Below are positions 1 through 4,846 of a stretch of 7,627 bases of DNA, one piece after another. Position 1 is the stretch's first letter. Each line of letters begins with the position of its first letter. Under the pieces are notes generated by a model that was not told where the DNA came from, did not search any database, and worked only from the letters and a program-made list of their open reading frames with translations. The stretch spans positions 1-7,627 of the forward strand of contig JBBTVI010000028.1 in NCBI GenBank assembly GCA_038063315.1. Direction: 5' to 3'. The translations under genes and the position numbers were made by a program. This DNA is from JBBTVI01 sp038063315. Lineage in GTDB: Bacteria; Patescibacteriota; Minisyncoccia; Sungbacterales; HO2-52-23.

Positions 1-121
1 CGAGATCTGCAAAAAAATTGTGGATAATTATCCGCCCGTCCCCCACCTCCCGTTCATAATTGACCAAATACTGCCCCACGTTGAGGCCGGTGCCCGTAAT
101 AAATGGGATAACTGCGGCGGA
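1..121 (-). other. Gene-free or unresolved stretch downstream of the LamG gene
   Basis: After the LamG TAA the same frame stays open to the window edge (AAVIPFITGTGLNVGQYL...), with only GTG (79) or TTG (67) as starts and no ribosome site, so a gene cannot be supported. A perfect 12-bp palindrome GGATAATTATCC (22-33) followed on the minus strand by T7 (17-11) could be a weak terminator; the stem has almost no room for a loop. Confidence 0.3.
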
Positions 122-2491
122 TTAGCGACCGATATTATACAACCTGCGTATTTCATCAGCGCTCAATGCCCTATTATACACGCGGACGTCGTCGATGAGG
201 CCTTTCCACGGCTTGAGTAGAGTCCCTAAGCAGCTCGATGACGAATCAATGCCTATTATGATATTGCACGTTCCAAAATTCATAACCGTTCCGCCCGTGC
301 CCGTCGTGTCGAGTAAACCATTGATATACTGCCGTATGGCACTGCCACTACGCGTAATCACTGCGTGCACCCACGTCCCATCTATGGGGACTTTACGCAC
401 GCCACTGAGAACTGCTACGTTATCCACCTGCAAATTGAGAATTTCGCTACTAGACAACTCCCATTGAAACTCGTCTAGTGCACTTGTCGGAGAAGTGGTG
501 TTGATTGAGATTAAATTACTCTCTGCAGAAACGCCCTTTCGTGACGTAAACCATATGGAATAGGTAAAATCTCCGGTTGGCAACTGGGCGTTGTTGGAAC
601 CAATCACAAAATCATCCGCCCCATCAAACTCCATCGCCTGCCCGATGCGGCCGATGGTTTTCTTGGGGCCGTTAATGGCCCAGCCGTGATTTGCGTTTCC
701 GCTCGTGTCTAATGCCGAGGTCGTGCCCATCGCGTTGCCGTCAAAGGACCAGAAGCCGACGAGGCCACTGTTAAGCGAGTCGGTATAACGCGGGGCGTTG
801 ACCTTGAGCGTGGCCCCGATGCGGTAGAGGCGTTTGATCTCATCCACCGACAGCGCGCGGTTGTAGACGCGGACGTCGTCGAGGGAGCCGTTGTAGAATT
901 CGTTGTTCGTGGGAGCGCCGTCCGATTTCGCGCCGATCCCAACTTCCTGATTGTTCAATATCGAATTAGCGCCAAGATTGTTAAGTCCGATGGTTAGGGC
1001 AAGTTGAACACCGTCCTCGTATATTTTTATCCCGCTCGCTCCTGAACCGTCGGTGGTAAACACATAATGATGCCAGTTGTCATCAAGCAGCTTCGTATCG
1101 TTGGTGGTGCCGACAAAGATCGCGGCGGTACTTATATTGTTGACCAGGTCAAACCGAAGTTTGCCCGGGTCAGCACCACCGTCGGGAGCCAAATTCATTA
1201 CAAACTGCCAGCCGGTGTAGGGAGAAGCATCCTGGGATTTCACGAGAGGCACCTGAACGGTTGTATCCTTGGGGTTTGCTTTCAGCCACATCGCGCCGGA
1301 AAAGGGGCTCGTCCGTTCAAAATCGAAGTTGGACTCGTTCGCAACAACGACATAATCATTCACCCCGTCAAAACTCATCCCCTGTCCAATCCTTCCCACT
1401 GCCCGCGTAACTGCGCCGGTGAGCGTGCCGTTGTTGGCGTTGCCGCTGCGGTCGTAGGCAACGGTGCCGGCCATGTCCGGACCGTCGAAGGACCAGGAGC
1501 CGACGAGGCCAGTGTCCAGCGATCCAGTGTAGCGCGGGGCGTTCACTTTGAGCGTCGCGCCGATGCGGTAGAGGCGTTTGATCTCGTCCGCGGAGAGCGC
1601 GCGGTTGTAGACGCGAACGTCGTCGATGAGGCCGTCGAAGAAACCTGCGGAGTTCTCTGTTCTACCGATACTGAAATCGTTTGTTGAATTATATACAGAG
1701 GCAGGTACGCTCCCGACCAGCGTTCCATTATTGATGGATCCATTTATATAAATATCCAGTGTCAGCGTCGCTGCATTATACACGCCAACAACATGATACC
1801 AAGAATTTAGAGCAAGCGTGGTCGCGCTATACCTACTGATAGAATCTGACCCTGTTGACGAAAGCTGAACTCGTCCCTGAATCGGTCCGTTATCCACGCT
1901 GTAATTAAGCCCGTATGCTTTATCAGTGCCATTATTGCCCTTGAAGACAATCTGACTGTCGGTCACGGGCGGTGTCGTACGCAGATAAGTCCATGCGCTG
2001 ATAGTCATCGACCCCGTCAGCTGTAGCGCAGTAGGATTCGCTAACCCAACGAAATCACCATCACCATCCACCCCATCAAACTCCAGGGCCTGGCCGATGC
2101 GGCCGATGACTTTCTTAGGGCCGTTGATGGCCCAACCGTGGTTCGCGTTGACGCTCGTGTCCAATGCCGAGGTTGTGCCCATCGCGTTGCCGTCGAAGCT
2201 CCAGAAGCCGACGAGTCCGGAGGTGAGGCCGAGGTAGTTGGGACGTTGGATGATGACTGCGGCGTCTGCGTGCTGGGGCGCGCTAAAAATTAAAAATGTA
2301 AAAATCAACCCCGTTACAAATACAAAAGTGCGCAAGAAACCCCGTGCCGATATCTGGACACGTTTCGCAAAGACAAAACGTGTAATATCTTTAAAAATTT
2401 GTAACGGGGTCAAAATGCAAAATGACACTGGAAAATGGAAAATCCTGTGGCGCAGTTTTGATATTTGATGTGGATAATGGATGCTTGACAT
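122..2491 (-). CDS. Secreted protein with three LamG-like (concanavalin A-like) domains
   Basis: 789 aa if started at ATG 2491. Three LamG/laminin_G_3-like domains lie at about 92-310, 328-557 and 577-789. Each begins GLVG[FS]WSFDG, contains G[RI]IGQ..FDG and a W.HxV strand, and ends [IL]DDVRVYNRALS[AV]DEI[KR]RLY; the first two are joined to the next by GATLKVNAPRYT. Such domains usually bind carbohydrate or act as adhesion modules. A signal peptide is seen at about 53-77 (LRTFVFVTGLIFTFLIF, cleavage near ADA-AV), so the protein is exported. The first 52 residues are odd: they are encoded by A/T-rich repeat-like DNA and by a palindrome (2308-2410), and the plus-strand promoter at 2485-2512 overlaps the first codons. 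A TTG start at 2335 (737 aa) would put the signal peptide at the N-terminus and follows a possible promoter, so it is a serious alternative. No clear ribosome site for either start. No cell-wall anchor is seen. Confidence 0.85.
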   Translation of the reverse strand: MSSIHYPHQISKLRHRIFHFPVSFCILTPLQIFKDITRFVFAKRVQISARGFLRTFVFVTGLIFTFLIFSAPQHADAAVIIQRPNYLGLTSGLVGFWSFDGNAMGTTSALDTSVNANHGWAINGPKKVIGRIGQALEFDGVDGDGDFVGLANPTALQLTGSMTISAWTYLRTTPPVTDSQIVFKGNNGTDKAYGLNYSVDNGPIQGRVQLSSTGSDSISRYSATTLALNSWYHVVGVYNAATLTLDIYINGSINNGTLVGSVPASVYNSTNDFSIGRTENSAGFFDGLIDDVRVYNRALSADEIKRLYRIGATLKVNAPRYTGSLDTGLVGSWSFDGPDMAGTVAYDRSGNANNGTLTGAVTRAVGRIGQGMSFDGVNDYVVVANESNFDFERTSPFSGAMWLKANPKDTTVQVPLVKSQDASPYTGWQFVMNLAPDGGADPGKLRFDLVNNISTAAIFVGTTNDTKLLDDNWHHYVFTTDGSGASGIKIYEDGVQLALTIGLNNLGANSILNNQEVGIGAKSDGAPTNNEFYNGSLDDVRVYNRALSVDEIKRLYRIGATLKVNAPRYTDSLNSGLVGFWSFDGNAMGTTSALDTSGNANHGWAINGPKKTIGRIGQAMEFDGADDFVIGSNNAQLPTGDFTYSIWFTSRKGVSAESNLISINTTSPTSALDEFQWELSSSEILNLQVDNVAVLSGVRKVPIDGTWVHAVITRSGSAIRQYINGLLDTTGTGGTVMNFGTCNIIIGIDSSSSCLGTLLKPWKGLIDDVRVYNRALSADEIRRLYNIGR
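620..769 (-). repeat. LamG intragenic repeat, copy in domain 3
   Basis: Partner of the block at 2072-2221, in codons 575-624, including GFWSFDGNAMGTTSALDTS and ANHGWAINGPKK. It is in the same orientation about 1.45 kb away, so recombination between the two would delete two domains in frame. Confidence 0.85.
737..883 (-). repeat. LamG domain-junction repeat, domain 2/3
   Basis: Partner of 1481-1627, same orientation. Within it RALS[AV]DEIKRLYRIGATL is nearly invariant between the two copies. Confidence 0.8.
1481..1627 (-). repeat. LamG domain-junction repeat, domain 1/2
   Basis: Codons 289-337 cover the end of one LamG domain, the linker GATLKVNAPRYT and the start of the next. They match codons 537-585 (737-883) at 43 of 49 residues. 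This fits growth of the protein by tandem duplication of whole domains. Confidence 0.8.
2072..2221 (-). repeat. LamG intragenic repeat, copy in domain 1
   Basis: Codons 91-140 of the LamG gene. They match codons 575-624 (620-769) at 47 of 50 residues, with high DNA similarity too; the three changes are V/G, V/T and L/M. The rest of domains 1 and 3 differs strongly, so this block was recently copied or homogenised. Confidence 0.85.
2308..2410. repeat. Palindromic element inside the N-terminal part of the LamG reading frame
   Basis: ACCCCGTTACAAAT (2308-2321) and ATTTGTAACGGGGT (2397-2410) are perfect inverted repeats. Within them ACACGTTT (2358-2365) pairs with AAACGTGT (2376-2383) and GATAT (2349-2353) with ATATC (2385-2389). 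Both sides are flanked by A-rich, repeat-like sequence (AAAATG units). It covers codons 28-62 of the long LamG frame. Confidence 0.6.
2384..2413 (-). promoter_or_regulatory. Possible LamG gene promoter inside the palindrome
   Basis: Minus-strand TTGACC (2413-2408), 18-bp spacer, GATATT (2389-2384); predicted start near 2377. If used, the message begins inside the long LamG frame and translation would have to begin downstream, for example at TTG 2335. Consensus match is moderate. Confidence 0.3.
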
Positions 2492-2512
2492 ATTGAGCGC
2501 ATTTGCTAAAAT
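2485..2512 (+). promoter_or_regulatory. Sigma70-like promoter facing the 3' end of the frameshifted NYN gene
   Basis: TTGACA at 2485-2490, a 16-bp spacer, TAAAAT at 2507-2512 with TGC just before it. The predicted start is near 2519. It overlaps the first codons of the LamG frame on the other strand, which argues against the 2491 start for that gene. Same design as 3649-3676. Confidence 0.55.
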
Positions 2513-2517
2513 ATGAA

Positions 2518-2577
2518 TAATACTTACGAAAAAGACCCTTGTGAGGTTGCGTCCTCATCGGGGGCTTTTTCTTTTTG
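2518..2577 (+). ncRNA. Putative small hairpin RNA, copy 1, antisense to the NYN 3' end
   Basis: Predicted RNA of about 58 nt. Inner stem TGAGG (2542-2546) with CCTCA (2553-2557), loop TTGCGT; then CCC (2536-2538) with GGG (2561-2563) and GAAAAAG (2528-2534) with CTTTTTC (2565-2571), followed by TTTTT. It is antisense to codons for KAPDEDATSQGSFS and the stop of the NYN gene. Alignment with copy 2 shows the stem core TGAGGTTnCGTCCTCAT kept while the outer stem differs but still mostly pairs. Confidence 0.45.
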
Positions 2578-3067
2578 AACGCGTAGAATGCGTTTTTGAT
2601 CGTCCAAATACGCAATAGGAGCGCCCGTTTTTTTGATCAGGATCGAGCAGAGATTTTGCGCGTGCGGAGACAATACTACTGCCAATTTCTTGCGTTCTTT
2701 GAGGAACCTGACCAAACTCGCGTAGTCGCCGTCGCTCGAGACAAGGATCGCCGCGGCAAACTTATTCTCGTATATGTCGCGCGCAGCCTGCAAAACCAAA
2801 TCAGCGTCGCAGTTGCCTTTTGGCTTTCCTTCTCCGTCATAGACCACTTCCTTAAAGACAAGGGTAAAGCCGGATTCTTGGAGATAGGTGTATAACTCCT
2901 TGTACTTGGGTATCAACCCGATAAAGAGATACGCTGACCGTACGCAATACTTTTCGGTAAGCCATATCCGGAATCGCCGGTAGTCAAGTTTCCAGTCCAG
3001 ACTTTCTATGCCCCCTATGTAAATTAGCCCCGTCAATATACGCAACATTGCTTTTTTGGTTTTTCAT
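2524..3067 (-). CDS. Second NYN-domain putative ribonuclease, broken by a 1-nt frameshift near its start
   Basis: Paralogue of the NYN gene at 3704-4222, about 40% identical by eye over the whole length. The frame from ATG 3067 gives MKNQKSNVAYIDGANLHRG, then goes out of frame and stops. The rest of the protein, IESLDWKLDYRRFRI onward, is in another frame open to TAA at 2526-2524. The two join perfectly if one G is removed from the minus-strand run AGGGGGC (plus-strand C5 at 3011-3015), giving 180 aa aligned with the intact copy (MKKRENNFAFIDAQNLYLAI...). Active-site residues remain: D12, N15, K83, N85, D87, D89, D112, D114. A start at 3048 would give 174 aa but would lose the first catalytic Asp and the first strand, so it is unlikely to be the native start. 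The cause may be a real mutation, an assembly error or, less likely, slippage. No Shine-Dalgarno is seen. A mobile-looking element abuts the start codon, and the 3' end overlaps the conserved hairpin. Confidence 0.8.
2528..2576 (+). terminator. Intrinsic terminator hairpin, possibly two-way, at the frameshifted NYN 3' end
   Basis: Long stem-loop with a T5 tail on the plus strand (2572-2576). In the minus direction the arm ends in TCTTTTTC just before the NYN stop codon, so it could also terminate the NYN message before the LamG gene. Confidence 0.55.
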
Positions 3068-3074
3068 ATGTTGA

Positions 3075-3239
3075 CTGAACTTTGGCAAATTCTCCCAAAT
3101 ATCCCTCGCAATAATGCATTTTCCAATGTAGTTCTCGACTTCGCCGAGCAGTGCTCGGCTCCGCTCGAACAATATTCTTCGAACGAGCGACCATAAGGAG
3201 CGAGTCGAGAAGTACCTTAAGAAATTTGCCAAAGTTTAG
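3075..3239. mobile_element. MITE-like palindromic element with 17-bp terminal inverted repeats and a 7-bp target duplication
   Basis: The left end CTGAACTTTGGCAAATT (3075-3091) and right end 3223-3239 (reverse complement CTAAACTTTGGCAAATT) match at 16 of 17. The element is directly flanked by ATGTTGA at 3068-3074 and again at 3240-3246, as expected for a target-site duplication. No transposase is encoded in its 165 bp. Inside are a perfect 8-bp-arm hairpin GCCGAGCAGTGCTCGGC (3143-3159) and an inverted pair TTCTCGACT (3132-3140) / AGTCGAGAA (3203-3211). One end lies 7 bp from the NYN start codon. Confidence 0.6.
3098..3126 (-). promoter_or_regulatory. Possible promoter for the frameshifted NYN gene, inside the MITE-like element
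   Basis: Minus-strand TTGGAA (3126-3121), 17-bp spacer, GATATT (3103-3098), predicting a start near 3091 and a leader of about 24 nt before ATG 3067. It would supply a promoter that the terminator of the upstream operon otherwise makes necessary. Consensus match is only moderate. Confidence 0.3.
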
Positions 3240-3250
3240 ATGTTGAATGA

Positions 3251-3450
3251 TGAGTTTGATGAATAATGCTTTTTTTAGTGTCACCCCCGCGCAGGCGGGG
3301 GTCCAGGTTCTTGTTTCTATGACGCAGAAAACCTGGATTCCCGTCGGAGTTTATCTCTTCGAGCCTGAGCCTCAGAGCCGAAGGCCTGAGCGCAGTCGAA
3401 GGGCGGGAATGACAGAAAATGGCTTATCTTTGCATTATTCATCAAACTCA
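3251..3450. repeat. Palindromic element with 19-bp perfect terminal inverted repeats, holding a VTPAQAG-type repeat
   Basis: TGAGTTTGATGAATAATGC at 3251-3269 is repeated inverted at 3432-3450 without mismatch, and ATGA flanks both ends (3247-3250, 3451-3454). Inside, 3279-3414 runs from TGTCA to TGACA with the hairpin CCCCCGC/GCGGGGG (3284-3301) and CCAGGTT/AACCTGG (3303-3309, 3330-3336). Its translation VTPAQAGVQ marks a repeat dispersed in many bacterial genomes (from memory). A CTTCGA...TCGAAG insert lies at about 3358-3402. Confidence 0.65.
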
Positions 3451-3458
3451 ATGATCTC

Positions 3459-3637
3459 GTAACCCCTCACAGCTGTCATTGCGAGCGACCCCGAGTCTGC
3501 TCGCCTCGCTTTGCGGGCGAAGCGGGTCGAGGGGGCGCGCGGCAATCAAGGATTTTGGATTGCTTCGTCGTCCTGCGGCAGGCCTCCTCGCAATGACGCA
3601 TATAATGGTGGTCTTGATACGGGCTGTGAGGGGTTAC
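3459..3637. repeat. Palindromic element with 15-bp perfect terminal inverted repeats, holding a GTCATTGCGAG-type repeat
   Basis: GTAACCCCTCACAGC (3459-3473) is inverted at 3623-3637. Inside, GTCATTGCGAG (3475-3485) pairs with CTCGCAATGAC (3587-3597) and GCAATC (3542-3547) with GATTGC (3558-3563). Its minus-strand translation, RHCEEACRRTTKQS, is the signature of another widespread repeat family (from memory). No clear target duplication. Its right end lies 11 bp before the plus-strand promoter at 3649. Confidence 0.65.
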
Positions 3638-3648
3638 ATTGATGGATC

Positions 3649-3676
3649 TTGACATATTCATTTGATTTGCTATACT
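3649..3676 (+). promoter_or_regulatory. Sigma70-like promoter facing the 3' end of the intact NYN gene
   Basis: TTGACA at 3649-3654, a 16-bp spacer, then TATACT at 3671-3676 preceded by TGC (extended -10). The predicted start is near 3683. No plus-strand gene lies downstream; the hairpin at 3694-3737 does. The second copy at 2485-2512 has the same -35, the same spacing and the shared blocks TTGACATATT and ATTTGCTA. Confidence 0.6.
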
Positions 3677-3681
3677 GACAT

Positions 3682-3738
3682 TGTAGTTACCATGAAAAGC
3701 CCCCTATGAGGTTCCGTCCTCATGGGGTTCTTTTTTTA
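3682..3738 (+). ncRNA. Putative small hairpin RNA, copy 2, antisense to the NYN 3' end
   Basis: The transcript predicted from the promoter at 3649-3676 would be about 55 nt, mostly one hairpin. The inner stem is TGAGG (3707-3711) with CCTCA (3718-3722) around loop TTCCGT. The outer stem pairs CCCC (3701-3704) with GGGG (3724-3727) and AAAA (3695-3698) with TTTT (3731-3734), and a T run follows. It overlaps the last codons and stop of the NYN gene on the other strand. Function unknown. The call rests on the promoter, the terminator shape and the second copy at 2518-2577. Confidence 0.45.
3694..3737 (+). terminator. Intrinsic terminator hairpin, possibly two-way, at the NYN 3' end
   Basis: GC-rich stem-loop followed on the plus strand by seven T (3731-3737). 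On the minus strand it is preceded by an A run and followed by CTTTTC, so it may also end the surface-membrane-NYN transcript, though more weakly. Confidence 0.6.
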
Positions 3739-4222
3739 TATACTCCAGTTTTGCGCGTAAGTCGCTCACAAATGCGATCTTTTTCCCCGCCACTTTTTTC
3801 AAAAGCGAAGAACAATTTGTGGTTGATGGCGCCAATACTCTCTGAAGTTTATTCTGTAGGTCGAGATGTTTTACAAGACAATAAAAATCCCCATCGCCGG
3901 TGACGAGCACCGCTTGATGATATGTTGAGAAATCAATCATTGCCTGCAGTACGAATTCCGCATCACAATTTCCTTTTACGCGTCCGTCCTCGTTCGGAAT
4001 AATCGGCTTAAAAATAAGGACATACCCGACACTTTGTAGGAAATTGTAGAGCGCCTGATTCGTCGGTACAAACCCCATAAACATATACGCCTTCGTGATC
4101 CCGCATTTTTCCCGAAGATAAATTCTGAATTTTTTATAATCCAACTTCCAACCATTCTCCGCGATGGCGAGGTAAAGATTCTGTGCGTCTATGAAGGCAA
4201 AATTGTTTTCTCGTTTCTTCAT
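3704..4222 (-). CDS. NYN-domain (LabA/DUF88-like) putative ribonuclease, intact copy
   Basis: 172 aa, a full-length single-domain NYN protein with a PIN-like fold; members of this family are metal-dependent RNases or are presumed to be. The acidic active-site pattern is visible: FAFIDAQN (D12, N15), KGNCDAEF (K83, N85, D87, E89) and VTGDGDF (D110, D112), with the typical GWKLDYKKFRIYL and KAYMFMGFVP strands between. It has no signal peptide, so it should be cytoplasmic. It starts 3 nt after the membrane-protein stop, so it is probably the last gene of that operon; GAG about 7 nt before the ATG is a weak ribosome site. The final codons (PHEDGTS, stop TAG at 3706-3704) lie inside a conserved hairpin that a plus-strand promoter transcribes from the opposite side. 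The RNA target is unknown. Confident on family, not on substrate. Confidence 0.85.
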   Translation of the reverse strand: MKKRENNFAFIDAQNLYLAIAENGWKLDYKKFRIYLREKCGITKAYMFMGFVPTNQALYNFLQSVGYVLIFKPIIPNEDGRVKGNCDAEFVLQAMIDFSTYHQAVLVTGDGDFYCLVKHLDLQNKLQRVLAPSTTNCSSLLKKVAGKKIAFVSDLRAKLEYIKKEPHEDGTS

Positions 4223-4225
4223 AAT

Positions 4226-4846
4226 TTACTCAAACTTCCACGTCCCCATTATCCTCGTTAATTCTCCGTCGAATACAATCGGTGCCGTAATTTGATAGAG
4301 GAATCCGTTGTGGACAATCCATACCTCGCGCGTCTGGCCGATGCCGTCGGACGCGCTTTCAAAAATGAGCGCGTACGCTACTTGCCCCGAGTTTATTGAG
4401 GGGTCGCCGAGGATTGCTTCCTGTGGATTTTTTATAACGGCGTTGGGGAGATCGCGACGGATCCGCTCCGGAGTCATGACTGTCATCGGTTCGTCAAACG
4501 GCATGATAAAAATCTGGAAGGATTTTTGGGGTCCGCCATCGGCGATAATCACATCGCCGCTGTCATCCTCCAATTCCGTTATCTTTGTGTCATTGGGATG
4601 CTTGAATGAAAAGCCATATGTTGCGTTTTGATACAGCGTAACATTTGCAGCCGGAGATTGGGCGTCGCGCACGACTTCATTTGTTTTATCTTCGCGTGTT
4701 TCTGCAGGCACGCCGGTGATTTTCCACGGCGTTGCGGCTGATAATTCAGGGGTTTGCGTCACCGCGGGCGCTCCCTTAAATAAAAAATATCCCGCTATAA
4801 CGATAATGGAAACGCCAAGTGCTGCTGCAAAAATGCGTTGGTTCAT
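4226..4846 (-). CDS. Single-pass membrane-anchored protein with an exported YGFSFKHP-type domain
   Basis: 206 aa. Residues 5-23 form one hydrophobic segment after MNQR, read as an uncleaved signal anchor, and a linker of about 45 residues rich in P, T, A, E and D follows. From about residue 70 comes a globular domain beginning LYQNATYGFSFKHP and ending in LTRIMGTWKF. This pattern is frequent in small Patescibacteria lipoprotein-like or PsbP-like proteins of unknown role (recognition from memory). The bulk should lie outside the membrane. The ATG overlaps the TGA of the upstream surface gene (ATGA), so translational coupling is likely and no Shine-Dalgarno is visible. The NYN gene starts 3 nt after its stop. 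Oddity: residues 148-155 (DPSINSGQ) look like a short dispersed repeat inserted in frame between two strands. The pairing with a surface fibre gene suggests an envelope role. Confidence 0.8.
   Translation of the reverse strand: MNQRIFAAALGVSIIVIAGYFLFKGAPAVTQTPELSAATPWKITGVPAETREDKTNEVVRDAQSPAANVTLYQNATYGFSFKHPNDTKITELEDDSGDVIIADGGPQKSFQIFIMPFDEPMTVMTPERIRRDLPNAVIKNPQEAILGDPSINSGQVAYALIFESASDGIGQTREVWIVHNGFLYQITAPIVFDGELTRIMGTWKFE
4382..4410 (-). repeat. Short dispersed repeat inserted in frame (DPSINSGQ / plus-strand PEFIEG)
   Basis: Plus-strand 4385-4403 reads CCCCGAGTTTATTGAGGGG, an imperfect palindrome. Its translations, DPSINSGQ on the coding strand and CPEFIEGS on the other, are typical of a small repeat scattered in and between genes of many CPR and other environmental genomes (recognised from memory, relative of CCTGAGCTTGTCGAAGGG). 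Here it sits inside the membrane protein without breaking the frame. Confidence 0.55.

Noticed and set aside
1..121. Partial minus-strand gene continuing past the window edge
   Set aside because: The frame is open but short, directly follows the LamG stop in the same frame, and has no credible start or ribosome site.
1067..1687. 206-codon plus-strand ORF opposite the LamG gene
   Set aside because: Lies opposite conserved LamG repeat blocks and resembles no protein family I know.
2524..2576. Hammerhead-like CGATGAGGACG on the minus strand in the hairpin
   Set aside because: The GAAA core and third stem are missing, so a ribozyme is not supported.
2513..2578. Plus-strand 21-codon ORF (ATG 2513) starting near the predicted RNA start and running through the hairpin
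   Set aside because: No ribosome site, and the second copy of the element has only a 5-codon ORF (MKSPL) at the matching place, so the peptide is not conserved.
2984..3232. 82-codon minus-strand ORF covering the MITE-like element
   Set aside because: Only its last part from ATG 3067 is NYN sequence; the rest is translation of the palindromic element.
3075..3637. CRISPR array in the repeat-rich gap
   Set aside because: The repeats are inverted and different from each other; there are no regularly spaced identical direct repeats.
3247..3661. ORFs on both strands in the gap (SVTPAQAGVQ..., MRHCEEACRR...)
   Set aside because: These are translations of dispersed palindromic repeats, not proteins.
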